The notes below the pieces were generated by a model. That model worked only from the letters and a program-made list of their open reading frames with translations. It did no database searches and was not told where the DNA came from. A stretch of 12,180 nt of DNA. It comes from JAWWBS01 sp033720815. Lineage in GTDB: Bacteria > Pseudomonadota > Gammaproteobacteria > Natronospirales > JAJUFS01. A program made the position numbers and the translations under genes. Below, piece by piece: positions 1 through 7,575 of this stretch (positions within the stretch are counted from its first letter, which is position 1; every line of letters starts with the position of its first letter). The stretch is taken from the NCBI GenBank assembly GCA_033720815.1, contig JAWWBT010000071.1, positions 1-12,180 on the forward strand, written 5' to 3'.

Positions 1-1203
1 AAGAAGAAAGAAGTCACCTACAGCTGGGAAGGCACCGACAAGAAAGGTAACCGCATTCGCGGCAAGACCCTCGCCCAGAACGAGCAGATGGTGAAGGCTG
101 ACCTGCGTCGCCAGGGCATCAGTCCGATCAAGATCAAGAAGCAATCCGGTGGCATGGCCGCGGGAAAGAAGATCACCATGGGCGACATCGCGGTTTTCTC
201 CCGCCAGATGGCAACCATGATGTCCGCCGGTGTGCCACTCGTGCAGTCATTCGAGATCATCGGCAAGGGCCATGAAAACCCGAAAATGCAGGACCTGATC
301 ATGTCGATCAAGGCGGATGTCGAAGGCGGTGCGAACCTTGCCGACGCGCTAGCGCGGCACCCACTGTATTTCGATGACCTGTTCGTGAACCTCGTCGAGG
401 CCGGTGAACAGGCCGGTGCACTTGAAACCCTGTTGGACAAGATCGCTACCTACAAGGAAAAGACCGAGGCGATCAAGAAGAAGATCAAGAAGGCGCTGAC
501 CTACCCCATCGCGGTGCTTGTGGTCGCGTTCATCGTTACGGCGATCCTTCTCATCTTCGTTATCCCGCAGTTCGAGGAACTCTTTGTCGGCTTCGGCGCC
601 GACCTGCCCGCCTTCACGCAGTTCGTAATCAACATTTCCGAATACGTGCGTGACAAGGGCTGGGTCATAGCCATCGGTATCGGTGGCGTGATCAGCGGTT
701 TCATCGCCTTGAAGAAGCGCTCGCGAAAATTCCGCGAGGGCATCGACAAGGTCGCACTCAAGATTCCCGTCGTCGGTGACATCCTTACCAAGGCCGCGAT
801 TGCGCGATTTCACCGTACGCTGTCGACGATGTTCGCGGCAGGTGTCCCCCTGGTCGAAGCCCTCGATTCCGTTGCCGGCGCAACCGGCAACATTGTTTTC
901 GAAAAGGGCGTGCTGCAGATGCGTGACCAGATCTCGACCGGCCAGCAGCTGAATATTGCGATGGAGCAGACGCAGCTGTTTCCCAACATGCCGATCCAGA
1001 TGATCGCCATTGGTGAGGAATCCGGCTCGATCGACTCCATGGCGGCAAAGGTCGCAGACTTCTTCGAAGCCGAGGTCGACGATGCCGTCGATAACCTTTC
1101 CGCCCTCATGGAACCGATGATCATGGCCGTGCTCGGCGTGCTGGTCGGTGGTCTCGTCGTCGCGATGTACCTGCCGATCTTCAAGATGGGTTCGGTGGTC
1201 TAA
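1..1203 (+). CDS. pilC: Type IV pilus inner-membrane platform protein PilC (5' partial)
   Basis: This is the polytopic inner-membrane platform of the type IV pilus machine, which couples the PilB/PilT motor ATPases to pilin assembly (GspF/PilC family). The frame is open from base 1 and the first visible codons read KKKEVTYSWEGTD, close to the usual PilC N-terminus. Only a few residues are therefore missing and 400 are visible. The family's duplicated cytoplasmic domain is clear: the first copy starts near residue 66 (FSRQMATMMSAGVPL) and the second near 271 (FHRTLSTMFAAGVPL). Hydrophobic segments lie near 167-190, 219-239 and 370-395, the last ending in the typical MYLPIF motif. An internal ATG at 88 gives a shorter ORF, but it would remove conserved N-terminal sequence and is not the start. 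pilD follows after 20 bp, and pilB would be expected just upstream, outside the window. GspF of type II secretion is a less likely reading, given the pilD-coaE context. Confidence 0.96.
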   Translation, partial: KKKEVTYSWEGTDKKGNRIRGKTLAQNEQMVKADLRRQGISPIKIKKQSGGMAAGKKITMGDIAVFSRQMATMMSAGVPLVQSFEIIGKGHENPKMQDLIMSIKADVEGGANLADALARHPLYFDDLFVNLVEAGEQAGALETLLDKIATYKEKTEAIKKKIKKALTYPIAVLVVAFIVTAILLIFVIPQFEELFVGFGADLPAFTQFVINISEYVRDKGWVIAIGIGGVISGFIALKKRSRKFREGIDKVALKIPVVGDILTKAAIARFHRTLSTMFAAGVPLVEALDSVAGATGNIVFEKGVLQMRDQISTGQQLNIAMEQTQLFPNMPIQMIAIGEESGSIDSMAAKVADFFEAEVDDAVDNLSALMEPMIMAVLGVLVGGLVVAMYLPIFKMGSVV

Positions 1204-1223
1204 CCCCTTTCCTGGAGTACTCA

Positions 1224-2099
1224 ATGGATTCCCTGCTGCTGGCACTCGAAACCAGTCCGGCATTCTGGATTACTGCCTGTACCCTTCTCGGCCTACTGGT
1301 CGGCAGCTTCCTGAATGTTGTCATCTACCGGTTACCGGTAATCCTCGAGCGCGAATGGCAAGGCCAGGCGCGGGAAATCCTTGAGCTCGCCCCAGAAGAA
1401 GACCAGGAAACCTTCAATCTCGTCACCCCGCGCTCCCGCTGCCGGGAGTGCGACGCACCGATTACGGCGGCCCAGAACGTTCCCGTGTTCAGCTACCTTT
1501 TTCTTGCCGGAAAGTGCAGGCACTGTCGCGCGCCGATTTCCGTACGGTACCCGCTGATCGAGCTGCTGACCGGCTTCCTGACCGGTTTCACTGCCTGGTA
1601 TTTCGGGTTTTCGTTCGAAGCGGTTGGAGGCTTCCTGCTCGTGTGGCTGCTCATTGCGATGACCTTCATCGATTTCGATACCCAGCTGCTGCCCGACAAC
1701 CTCACCTTGCCGTTACTCTGGCTCGGACTGCTTTTCAGCCTGGGCGGGGCCTTTGCCACCCCGACCGAAGCCATCATCGGTGCCGCTGCCGGCTACCTCA
1801 GCCTCTGGTCGATCTATCACGCCTTCCGGCTGCTCACCGGCAAGGAAGGCATGGGCTACGGTGACTTCAAGCTGTACGCTGCACTCGGTGCCTGGATGGG
1901 CTGGAAAGTGCTGCCGATGATCATCCTGCTGAGCGCCGGCGCTGGTGCAATCATCGGTGGTGCGATGATCCTGCTGGCTGGCCACGAAAGACAGGTACCC
2001 ATACCGTTCGGTCCGTTCCTGGCGATAGCCGGCCTCATCGCCTTCTTCTACGGCGATAACATCCTTTCATGGTATCTCGGGCTGTACGCCCGCCCGTGA
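1224..2099 (+). CDS. pilD: Prepilin leader peptidase / N-methyltransferase PilD
   Basis: This membrane aspartic protease cleaves the leader of type IV prepilins, and often of type II secretion pseudopilins, then N-methylates the new N-terminus. The 291-residue length is typical. The N-terminal GSFLNVVIYRLP motif (about 27-38) is followed by a cytoplasmic loop with four cysteines in two CxxC pairs (C73/C76 and C98/C101), the zinc site of the long PilD form. The two catalytic aspartates are visible: D150 in FIDFD and D214 in GMGYGDFK. These match the D149/D213 pair known in Pseudomonas PilD. Several hydrophobic helices fill the C-terminal two thirds. A TGGAG ribosome binding site (1213-1217) lies 6 bases before the ATG. 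The stop codon is 2 bases from the coaE start, so the two genes are probably translationally coupled. Confidence 0.97.
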   Translation: MDSLLLALETSPAFWITACTLLGLLVGSFLNVVIYRLPVILEREWQGQAREILELAPEEDQETFNLVTPRSRCRECDAPITAAQNVPVFSYLFLAGKCRHCRAPISVRYPLIELLTGFLTGFTAWYFGFSFEAVGGFLLVWLLIAMTFIDFDTQLLPDNLTLPLLWLGLLFSLGGAFATPTEAIIGAAAGYLSLWSIYHAFRLLTGKEGMGYGDFKLYAALGAWMGWKVLPMIILLSAGAGAIIGGAMILLAGHERQVPIPFGPFLAIAGLIAFFYGDNILSWYLGLYARP

Positions 2100-2101
2100 C
2101 G

Positions 2102-2707
2102 ATGCTTCGCATTGCACTGACTGGAGGCATCGCCAGCGGCAAGTCCACGGTTGCCGAGCTTTTCGAAACACTCGGTGTACCCGTAATTCACACCGACCAG
2201 GTTGCTCGCGATGTCGTTGCACCGGGTTCCGAAGGCCTCCAGTCGGTCGTGAATGCATTTGGTGAAGTGATACTGGATGAGACTGGTAATCTCGACCGAA
2301 AAGCACTCCGACAAAGAATCTTTACCGATCCATCTGCCCGGAAGACGCTCGAAAGCATTCTCCATCCGTTGATTCATGATCATGTAGAGAGCGAACTGCA
2401 AGCGGCCGAACACGCAGGTCACGACTATGCGATCGTCGAAATTCCGCTGCTGGCAGAAACCGGTGCGGCGGAAAAGTATGATCGAGTTCTTGTCGTGGAT
2501 TGCTCGGAAACGGAGCAACGGCGACGCCTGATGGAGCGTGACCAGGTTTCTGAAGATGATGCCGACGCCGCACTGGCCTCCCAGGCCAGCCGCGAAGAGC
2601 GTCTCGCACTTGCCGACGATGTCATCGACAACACGGACAGGCCGATCGAATCGCTCGCAGACGCCGTTCGCGAGCTGGATGGCGTTTACCGCCAGCCGGC
2701 ACATTAG
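2102..2707 (+). CDS. coaE: Dephospho-CoA kinase
   Basis: CoaE catalyses the last step of coenzyme A synthesis, ATP-dependent phosphorylation of the 3'-OH of dephospho-CoA, in the cytosol. The 201-residue protein starts MLRIALTGGIASGKST, giving a P-loop (GGIASGKS) at residues 8-15. Other family marks are TDQVARDVVAPG near residue 34, the EIPLLAE segment, and the C-terminal RxxxQAS...ADDVIDN region that forms the lid and helps bind nucleotide. I chose the ATG at 2102 because it puts the P-loop at the usual distance from the N-terminus; the frame continues 11 codons upstream into pilD without conserved residues. No strong ribosome binding site precedes it, which fits translation coupled to the pilD stop 2 bases away. 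The pilD-coaE neighbourhood is common in gammaproteobacteria. Confidence 0.97.
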   Translation: MLRIALTGGIASGKSTVAELFETLGVPVIHTDQVARDVVAPGSEGLQSVVNAFGEVILDETGNLDRKALRQRIFTDPSARKTLESILHPLIHDHVESELQAAEHAGHDYAIVEIPLLAETGAAEKYDRVLVVDCSETEQRRRLMERDQVSEDDADAALASQASREERLALADDVIDNTDRPIESLADAVRELDGVYRQPAH

Positions 2708-2751
2708 ATCCAGCATTGCCTCGACCCCACCGGCTCCCTCACAATACCGCC

Positions 2752-3534
2752 ATGACAAATTCGGGTTCCCAGACGCAGGCATACGAACTTCCGCTGAACG
2801 AGCGCATACGCACCCTGATGCGCCTCGAGAGCCTGTTCGAGCGCCTTCACGTGCATGCAGATGGCGAGCACTCCGCCGACAGTCGCGCCGCCCTGGGGAT
2901 CTTGCTGGAAATCATGGCGATTCTTGGTCGTGGCGACCTGCGCAGCGAAGTGCTCAAGGAAATGGATCGCCAGGGCCAGACACTTGGTCGCCTGAAGAAC
3001 CGCCCGGGCATCGATCACCGGCGTCTCGAAAGCATCCTGGAGAGCCTCGAGAAACTTAAGCGCCGCCTCGATGCCTCCGATGCGCAGGTTGGCCGCAACC
3101 TCAAGCAGAATGAATTCCTGTCTGCACTGAAGCAGCGCACATCGATTCCCGGTGGAACCTGCGGTTTCGACATGCCCACGCTGGAATTCTGGCTGTCTCG
3201 TCCGGCGAAGGTTCGCCAGCAACAGCTTGAGGCCTGGATGGGAGAGCTGGATGCACTGGACCGCTGCATTCGACTGCTGCTGATGCTGTTGCGTGAAAGC
3301 GCTGCTCCCAGCAAGGCGGTCGCAGAGAAAGGTCTCTTCCAGCAGTCACTCGATTCCGCGGGCAGCATCCAGCTCCTGCGTGTACTGGTCCCGAGCGAGC
3401 TTGATGCCTTCCCCGAGATCAGTGGTGGCAAGCACCGTTTCACGGTTCGCTTCCTGACCCAGGAAGACCCGAGCGAGCGACCACGCCAATTCGAAAAGGA
3501 CGTCAGCTTCGGACTCGTCGTCTGCCAACTCTGA
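2752..3534 (+). CDS. zapD: Cell division protein ZapD (FtsZ-associated, DUF1342)
   Basis: ZapD (formerly YacF) binds the C-terminal peptide of FtsZ, bundles protofilaments and stabilises the division ring. The predicted protein has 260 residues, against 247 in E. coli. Its opening YELPLNERIRTLMRLESLF matches the conserved ZapD N-terminus, and the C-terminal SELDAFPEISGGKHRFTVRF matches the family's beta-rich FtsZ-binding domain. The middle is helical and rich in charged residues. The ATG at 2752 fits the family start; a TTG at 2716 would add 12 unconserved residues. No clear ribosome binding site is visible. Its partner ftsZ is also in this window, about 7 kb away on the other strand, and its C-terminal peptide is canonical. 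In many relatives yacG comes before zapD; here the order is zapD then yacG. Confidence 0.93.
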   Translation: MTNSGSQTQAYELPLNERIRTLMRLESLFERLHVHADGEHSADSRAALGILLEIMAILGRGDLRSEVLKEMDRQGQTLGRLKNRPGIDHRRLESILESLEKLKRRLDASDAQVGRNLKQNEFLSALKQRTSIPGGTCGFDMPTLEFWLSRPAKVRQQQLEAWMGELDALDRCIRLLLMLLRESAAPSKAVAEKGLFQQSLDSAGSIQLLRVLVPSELDAFPEISGGKHRFTVRFLTQEDPSERPRQFEKDVSFGLVVCQL

Positions 3535-3553
3535 AAAGATACGTTACTGCACC

Positions 3554-3736
3554 ATGAAGACGCCCTGCCCACACTGCTCAACACCTGTCGATTGGGACAA
3601 GAAGCCGAAATGGCGACCGTTCTGCAGCGAGCGCTGCCGGATGATCGATCTTGGTGAATGGTTGTCAGAAGAGAAAGCGATACCGGGTGAACCTGCTGAC
3701 GTACCCGAGCAGTTGCCCCGCGAAGACGAAAACTAG
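3554..3736 (+). CDS. yacG: DNA gyrase inhibitor YacG (zinc finger)
   Basis: YacG is a small zinc protein that binds the C-terminal region of GyrB and blocks DNA binding by gyrase in E. coli. The 60-residue product has the four zinc cysteines C5, C8, C24 and C28 (CPHC and FCSERC) and the conserved RCRMIDLGEWLSEE segment that follows. The acidic, proline-containing tail is the part known to be flexible in the family. It starts 20 bases after the zapD stop, so it probably ends the pilC-pilD-coaE-zapD-yacG operon. Its end faces the end of the Nudix gene on the other strand, and no convincing terminator lies between them. Confidence 0.95.
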   Translation: MKTPCPHCSTPVDWDKKPKWRPFCSERCRMIDLGEWLSEEKAIPGEPADVPEQLPREDEN

Positions 3737-3755
3737 AAGAAATTCTTCAGCCTGA

Positions 3756-4718
3756 TCAGTCGCGGCGGCCTGCCTTCCAGAAGGCGCGAATCGCCGCAAT
3801 GCCCTGCCCGCCTCTTTCCCTGGCGACGTCGCAATCGTGTTCGGCCATGCCGCCCAACGCGAACACCGGTAATTGCGCTCCTTCCACCAGCTCTTCGAAT
3901 CGCTGCCAGCCCAGCGGTGTTGCCCCGGGATGAGTCGCCGTCTCCTTGACGGGCCCCAGCAGGGCGAAATGAGCTCCCGCGCGAGTTGCCATGGATAATT
4001 CTGCTTCGTCATGACAGGAAGCTGATAACCAGTCCCACCTGCCTTGAAGCTGCGTTGTATCCGGAATGCTATCCAGTCGGCCCGATGACAGGTGGACTCC
4101 ATCCGCCGGAAGTTCATCCACTGTCGACGGATCACGATTCAGGAGCACCAGGGCTCCGGCTTCATGGCAATGGGAAATCACCTTCCGCGCCAGCCGGCAA
4201 TAGTCGGCATCATCAAGCGAGTGGGCACGAAACTGCACCAGCGTCACGCCCTGTGCCAGCGACCCTGCGAGTTCGGCCAGGAAACCCTCATCGTCGCCTG
4301 ACCGGGGTTCGGGTGTCACAAGCAGGCGGTCGGGCAAGCGAATTGCCGATATGACCGGTGCATCCGCTTCGAGAATGTCCTCTGCGGGAAGTTGTTCCGG
4401 CGCCACCCATTTCAATGCCTGCCCTTCCCGGCTTTCGGGCACACCTTGCCATTGCGGGACATCGAAAACGTCCAGCAGCACATTGATTTCGGGATATTGA
4501 TGGCGAATGCGGATCAGTGGATGAGCCGAATCGACCTGCACGCCCAGTTCTTCGTGAATTTCGCGTCGCAGGCCTTCTACCCGGCCCTCGCCACGTTCAA
4601 GCTTGCCGCCGGGAAATTCCCAGCGCCCCGCCTGCATCTTGCCGGAGGGACGCTGGTTGATCAGCACGCGACCGTCTGCGTCGCGCAACACGGCGACCAT
4701 GACGTGCACGTGCTTCAC
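3756..4718 (-). CDS. Nudix hydrolase (MutT-like) fused to a thiamine-phosphate-synthase-like domain
   Basis: This is a 320-residue two-domain protein. Residues 1-130 form a MutT-type Nudix domain with a perfect Nudix box at 38-60 (G, five residues, E44, seven residues, then REIHEELGV). That predicts Mg-dependent hydrolysis of nucleoside triphosphates such as 8-oxo-dGTP. Residues about 130-320 resemble ThiE/TenI: VTLVQFRAHSL, ADGVHLSSGRLD, SASCHDEAEL, FALLGPVKETATHPG and LPVFALGGM follow the order of ThiE motifs. This fused form is known from other gammaproteobacteria, and the role of its second domain is unsettled. The start is GTG at 4718, only 4 bases after the secA stop and without a ribosome binding site, so translation is probably coupled to secA. 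E. coli also has mutT directly after secA, but without the fusion. An ATG 18 bases further in is a possible alternative start. Confidence 0.92.
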   Translation of the reverse strand: MKHVHVMVAVLRDADGRVLINQRPSGKMQAGRWEFPGGKLERGEGRVEGLRREIHEELGVQVDSAHPLIRIRHQYPEINVLLDVFDVPQWQGVPESREGQALKWVAPEQLPAEDILEADAPVISAIRLPDRLLVTPEPRSGDDEGFLAELAGSLAQGVTLVQFRAHSLDDADYCRLARKVISHCHEAGALVLLNRDPSTVDELPADGVHLSSGRLDSIPDTTQLQGRWDWLSASCHDEAELSMATRAGAHFALLGPVKETATHPGATPLGWQRFEELVEGAQLPVFALGGMAEHDCDVARERGGQGIAAIRAFWKAGRRD

Positions 4719-4722
4719 GTTA

Positions 4723-7440
4723 TCAGCTCAGGCGACCGTGGCAGTGCTTGTACTTCTTGCCGGAACCACAGGGGCAGGGTTCGTTGCGGCCGACCTTGCG
4801 GTCATCGCGCACAAAGGTTTCCGGCTTCGCTTCACCAGTGGCCTGCTCGCCACCCTGGTTACCCGGCTGGGCGGCAGCTGATGGATCAGCATGCTGGTAT
4901 TCCATCTTCTGCTTCGCGGCAGCTTCGGCCCGCTGCTTCTCAAGCTGGTCAATTTCCGAATCGGTGCGAACCTGGATACGCGACAGTAACGTGATCGTTT
5001 CATAGAAGATCCGGTCAAGCAGGTCGGAGAACATCTGGAATGCCTCCTTCTTGTACTCCTGCTTCGGGTTCTTCTGGGCGTAACCACGGAGATGAATGCC
5101 CTGGCGCAGGTAATCCATTGCTGCCAGGTGTTCCTTCCAGAGCGTGTCGAGACGACCCATCATCACGGCCTTCTCGAGATGGCGTACCGCCTGTTCCCCG
5201 GCGACATCTTCCTTCTTGCGATAATCAGCCTCGATCGTTTCGAGGATCATGCGACGCAGGCCCTCTTCGTGCAGACGATCGTCTTCGTCCAGCGCCTGCT
5301 GTACATCGAACTTGAGACCGAATTCCTGCTCCAGTGCACGAGTAAGACCTTCGACATCCCACTGCTCCGGCATGGACTGCGGCGGAATGTACTGGCTGAT
5401 AACGTCATTCACGACATCAACACGCATCTCGTCGATCGTGGCACCGATATCCTCGGCTTCCATCAACTCGTTACGCTGCTGGTAGATTGCGCGACGCTGG
5501 TCGTTGGCGACATCGTCGAATTCGAGCAGGTTCTTGCGGATATCGAAGTTGTGCGCCTCGACGCGACGCTGCGCATCCTCGATGCGGCGCGATACGAGTC
5601 GATGCTCGATGACCTCGTCTTCCTGCATGCCAAGGCGTTCCATCCAGGCACGCATGCGTTCACCGCCGAAGATGCGCATCAGGTTGTCATCCATCGACAG
5701 GTAGAATCGCGTCGAACCCGGGTCACCCTGACGACCTGCACGGCCACGGAGCTGGTTATCGATGCGACGTGATTCGTGGCGTTCCGTACCGATGATATGC
5801 AGGCCACCGGCTTCGAGAACCTGCTCGTGACGCTCCCGCCATTCGGCACGGATCTTTTCGCGCTCGGCTTCGCTTTCTGCATTTTCGAGCGCGTTATCCG
5901 GGTTGCCGCCCAGCACGATATCAGTACCACGGCCAGCCATGTTGGTAGCAATGGTGACGGCGCCAGGACGGCCCGCTTCCGCGACAATTTCCGCTTCGCG
6001 CTCGTGCTGCTTGGCGTTGAGCACTTCGTGCGGAATCTTTGCCTTCTTGAGGAAATTCGAAATCAGCTCGGAGACTTCAATCGACGTCGTACCCACCAGT
6101 ACCGGCTGGCCACGCTCATGGCAGTCCTGGATGTCGGCTAGGATCGCGTCGAATTTTGCCTTTCCAGTCAGGAAGATCTGGTCCGGCAGGTCCTTGCGGA
6201 TCATCGGCTTGTGCGTCGGGATCACGAGTACTTCCAGGCCGTAGATGGTCTGGAATTCGTAGGCTTCGGTGTCCGCCGTGCCCGTCATGCCCGAGAGCTT
6301 CTCGTACATGCGGAAGTAGTTCTGGAAGGTAATGGACGCAAGGGTCTGGTTTTCCGCCTGAACCTTGACGCCTTCCTTCGCCTCGACGGCCTGGTGCAGG
6401 CCATCGGACCAGCGACGTCCCGGCATGGTGCGACCGGTAAATTCGTCAACAATGACGACTTCGCCATCCTTCAGGATGTAATCCACATCCTTCTTGTAGA
6501 GTGCATGCGCACGCAACAGGGCATCGATCGTATGAACAAGGCCGATGTGCTGGGCATCGTAAAGGCTCTCGCCTTCCGGCAGCATGCCGATCTCGACCAG
6601 CATCTGCTCGACGCGGTCATGGCCCTGTTCGGTGAGATACGCACGCTTGCTCTTCTCGTCGATCGTGTAGTCGCCCGTCTCGCCTTCGTCTTCCGACATC
6701 TCGAGGCGCGGAACGAGCTTGTTCAGCGTGCGGTAGGTTTCAGTGGAATCTTCCAGAGGACCGGATATGATGAGCGGCGTACGCGCTTCGTCGATCAGGA
6801 TGGAGTCGACTTCGTCGATGATGGCGAAATTCAGGCCTCGCTGCGCGCGCTGCTCCTTGGTGAAGGCCATGTTGTCGCGCAGGTAATCGAAACCGAATTC
6901 ATTGTTGGTGCCGTAGGTAATGTCCGCGGCGTATGCGTCGCGCTTTTCCTGCGATTCCTGTCCGGACCTGATTACGCCAACCGTCATGTCGAGCGCGCCG
7001 TAGACCGGTGCCATCCACTTGGCGTCGCGGGCCGCCAGGTAATCGTTGACGGTAACGACATGCACGCCCTTGTCGGAAATGGCGTTCAGGTAGGCAGGCA
7101 GCGTCGACATCAGCGTCTTGCCTTCACCCGTCTTCATTTCAGCAATGCGGCCGCTGTGCAGGGTGATGCCACCAATCAGCTGGACGTCATAGTGGCGCAT
7201 GCCAAGCTTGCGCTTTGCTGCTTCGCGCACTGCTGCAAAGGCTTCGGGGAGCAAGAGGTCGAGCGGTTCGCCCTTGGCGTGCCGCTCGCGAAACTCTGCG
7301 GTCTTGCCACGCAGCTCTTCGTCGGAGAGCTTCTCGAACTCGGGCTCCAGTTCATTGATCATCGCCACCTGGCGATTCATCCGACGGAGCATCCGATCAT
7401 TACGGGTGCCGAAAATCTTCTTCAGGGCCTTGCCAATCAT
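4723..7440 (-). CDS. secA: Preprotein translocase ATPase SecA
   Basis: SecA is the peripheral motor that pushes unfolded preproteins through SecYEG. The 905-residue product is full length. The Walker A motif MKTGEGKT is at 102-109 and the DEVD Walker B box at 209-212, the same numbering as E. coli. The helicase-like motifs NMAGRGTDI and QLRGRAGRQGDPG are present. The C-terminus carries the zinc motif that binds SecB and ribosomes (C889, C891, C900, H901, in NEPCPCGSGKKYKHCHG), after a Gln/Ala-rich linker. The ATG is preceded by only a weak GAG ribosome binding site, and an in-frame TAG 9 bases upstream of it rules out a longer form. The 135 bp leader contains a hairpin and a small proline-rich ORF but no secM-like gene. 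Nudix/mutT follows 4 bases downstream. Confidence 0.99.
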   Translation of the reverse strand: MIGKALKKIFGTRNDRMLRRMNRQVAMINELEPEFEKLSDEELRGKTAEFRERHAKGEPLDLLLPEAFAAVREAAKRKLGMRHYDVQLIGGITLHSGRIAEMKTGEGKTLMSTLPAYLNAISDKGVHVVTVNDYLAARDAKWMAPVYGALDMTVGVIRSGQESQEKRDAYAADITYGTNNEFGFDYLRDNMAFTKEQRAQRGLNFAIIDEVDSILIDEARTPLIISGPLEDSTETYRTLNKLVPRLEMSEDEGETGDYTIDEKSKRAYLTEQGHDRVEQMLVEIGMLPEGESLYDAQHIGLVHTIDALLRAHALYKKDVDYILKDGEVVIVDEFTGRTMPGRRWSDGLHQAVEAKEGVKVQAENQTLASITFQNYFRMYEKLSGMTGTADTEAYEFQTIYGLEVLVIPTHKPMIRKDLPDQIFLTGKAKFDAILADIQDCHERGQPVLVGTTSIEVSELISNFLKKAKIPHEVLNAKQHEREAEIVAEAGRPGAVTIATNMAGRGTDIVLGGNPDNALENAESEAEREKIRAEWRERHEQVLEAGGLHIIGTERHESRRIDNQLRGRAGRQGDPGSTRFYLSMDDNLMRIFGGERMRAWMERLGMQEDEVIEHRLVSRRIEDAQRRVEAHNFDIRKNLLEFDDVANDQRRAIYQQRNELMEAEDIGATIDEMRVDVVNDVISQYIPPQSMPEQWDVEGLTRALEQEFGLKFDVQQALDEDDRLHEEGLRRMILETIEADYRKKEDVAGEQAVRHLEKAVMMGRLDTLWKEHLAAMDYLRQGIHLRGYAQKNPKQEYKKEAFQMFSDLLDRIFYETITLLSRIQVRTDSEIDQLEKQRAEAAAKQKMEYQHADPSAAAQPGNQGGEQATGEAKPETFVRDDRKVGRNEPCPCGSGKKYKHCHGRLS

Positions 7441-7446
7441 TGTTAT

Positions 7447-7557
7447 CTACTCGTTCCCGAATTCAGAAATAAGGACAGCCTTCCTGCGACTGCACGAACG
7501 GCGGCGCGGGTACGGAGGCAAGACAGGAAACGGATGGGTGACAGGAGTGACTGTCAC
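7447..7557 (-). other. Possible 36-codon leader ORF upstream of secA (speculative)
   Basis: A GTG-started frame of 36 codons ends in TAG 6 bases before the secA ATG, in the same frame as secA. The predicted peptide is rich in proline near its start (VTVTPVTHPFPVLPPYPRRR) and basic in the middle, with no hydrophobic segment. It has no convincing ribosome binding site, and the GTG lies inside the 5' arm of the leader hairpin. Its position recalls the SecM regulator of enteric bacteria, but SecM is far longer and has a signal peptide, so homology is not implied. Chance is the simplest explanation. Confidence 0.15.
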
Positions 7558-7559
7558 CC
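7536..7559 (-). terminator. 9-bp hairpin between the M23 gene and secA (weak terminator or secA leader element)
   Basis: The arms GGGTGACAG and CTGTCACCC are perfectly complementary over 9 bp around a 6-base loop. On the minus strand the hairpin starts 16 bases after the M23 stop codon, a usual place for a terminator. The bases that follow, ATCCGTTTCC, contain only a three-T run, so it is a poor intrinsic terminator. It may instead protect the 3' end, or act in the secA leader. Confidence 0.4.
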
Positions 7560-7575
7560 GGATCTACGGGAGGAA

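Noticed and set aside
349..1263. A 304-codon minus-strand open frame opposite pilC
   Set aside because: Its sequence is rich in His, Asp and Arg with no recognisable motif, as expected for a mirror of a GC-rich gene; pilC on the + strand is certain.
2069..2101. Longer coaE start within pilD
   Set aside because: The extra 11 residues overlap the pilD coding end, and CoaE proteins start a few residues before the P-loop, as the ATG at 2102 gives.
2716..2751. TTG start 12 codons upstream of the zapD ATG
   Set aside because: The added residues (MPRPHRLPHNTA) are not part of the ZapD family, and no ribosome binding site supports it.
2048..2782. A 244-codon minus-strand frame opposite coaE
   Set aside because: It is antisense to an intact coaE with all kinase motifs and has no family features of its own.
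3736..3758. Small inverted repeats (GAAGA/TCTTC and CTGATCAG) after yacG as a bidirectional terminator
   Set aside because: The stems are at most 5 bp and AT-rich, and neither strand has a T run behind them.
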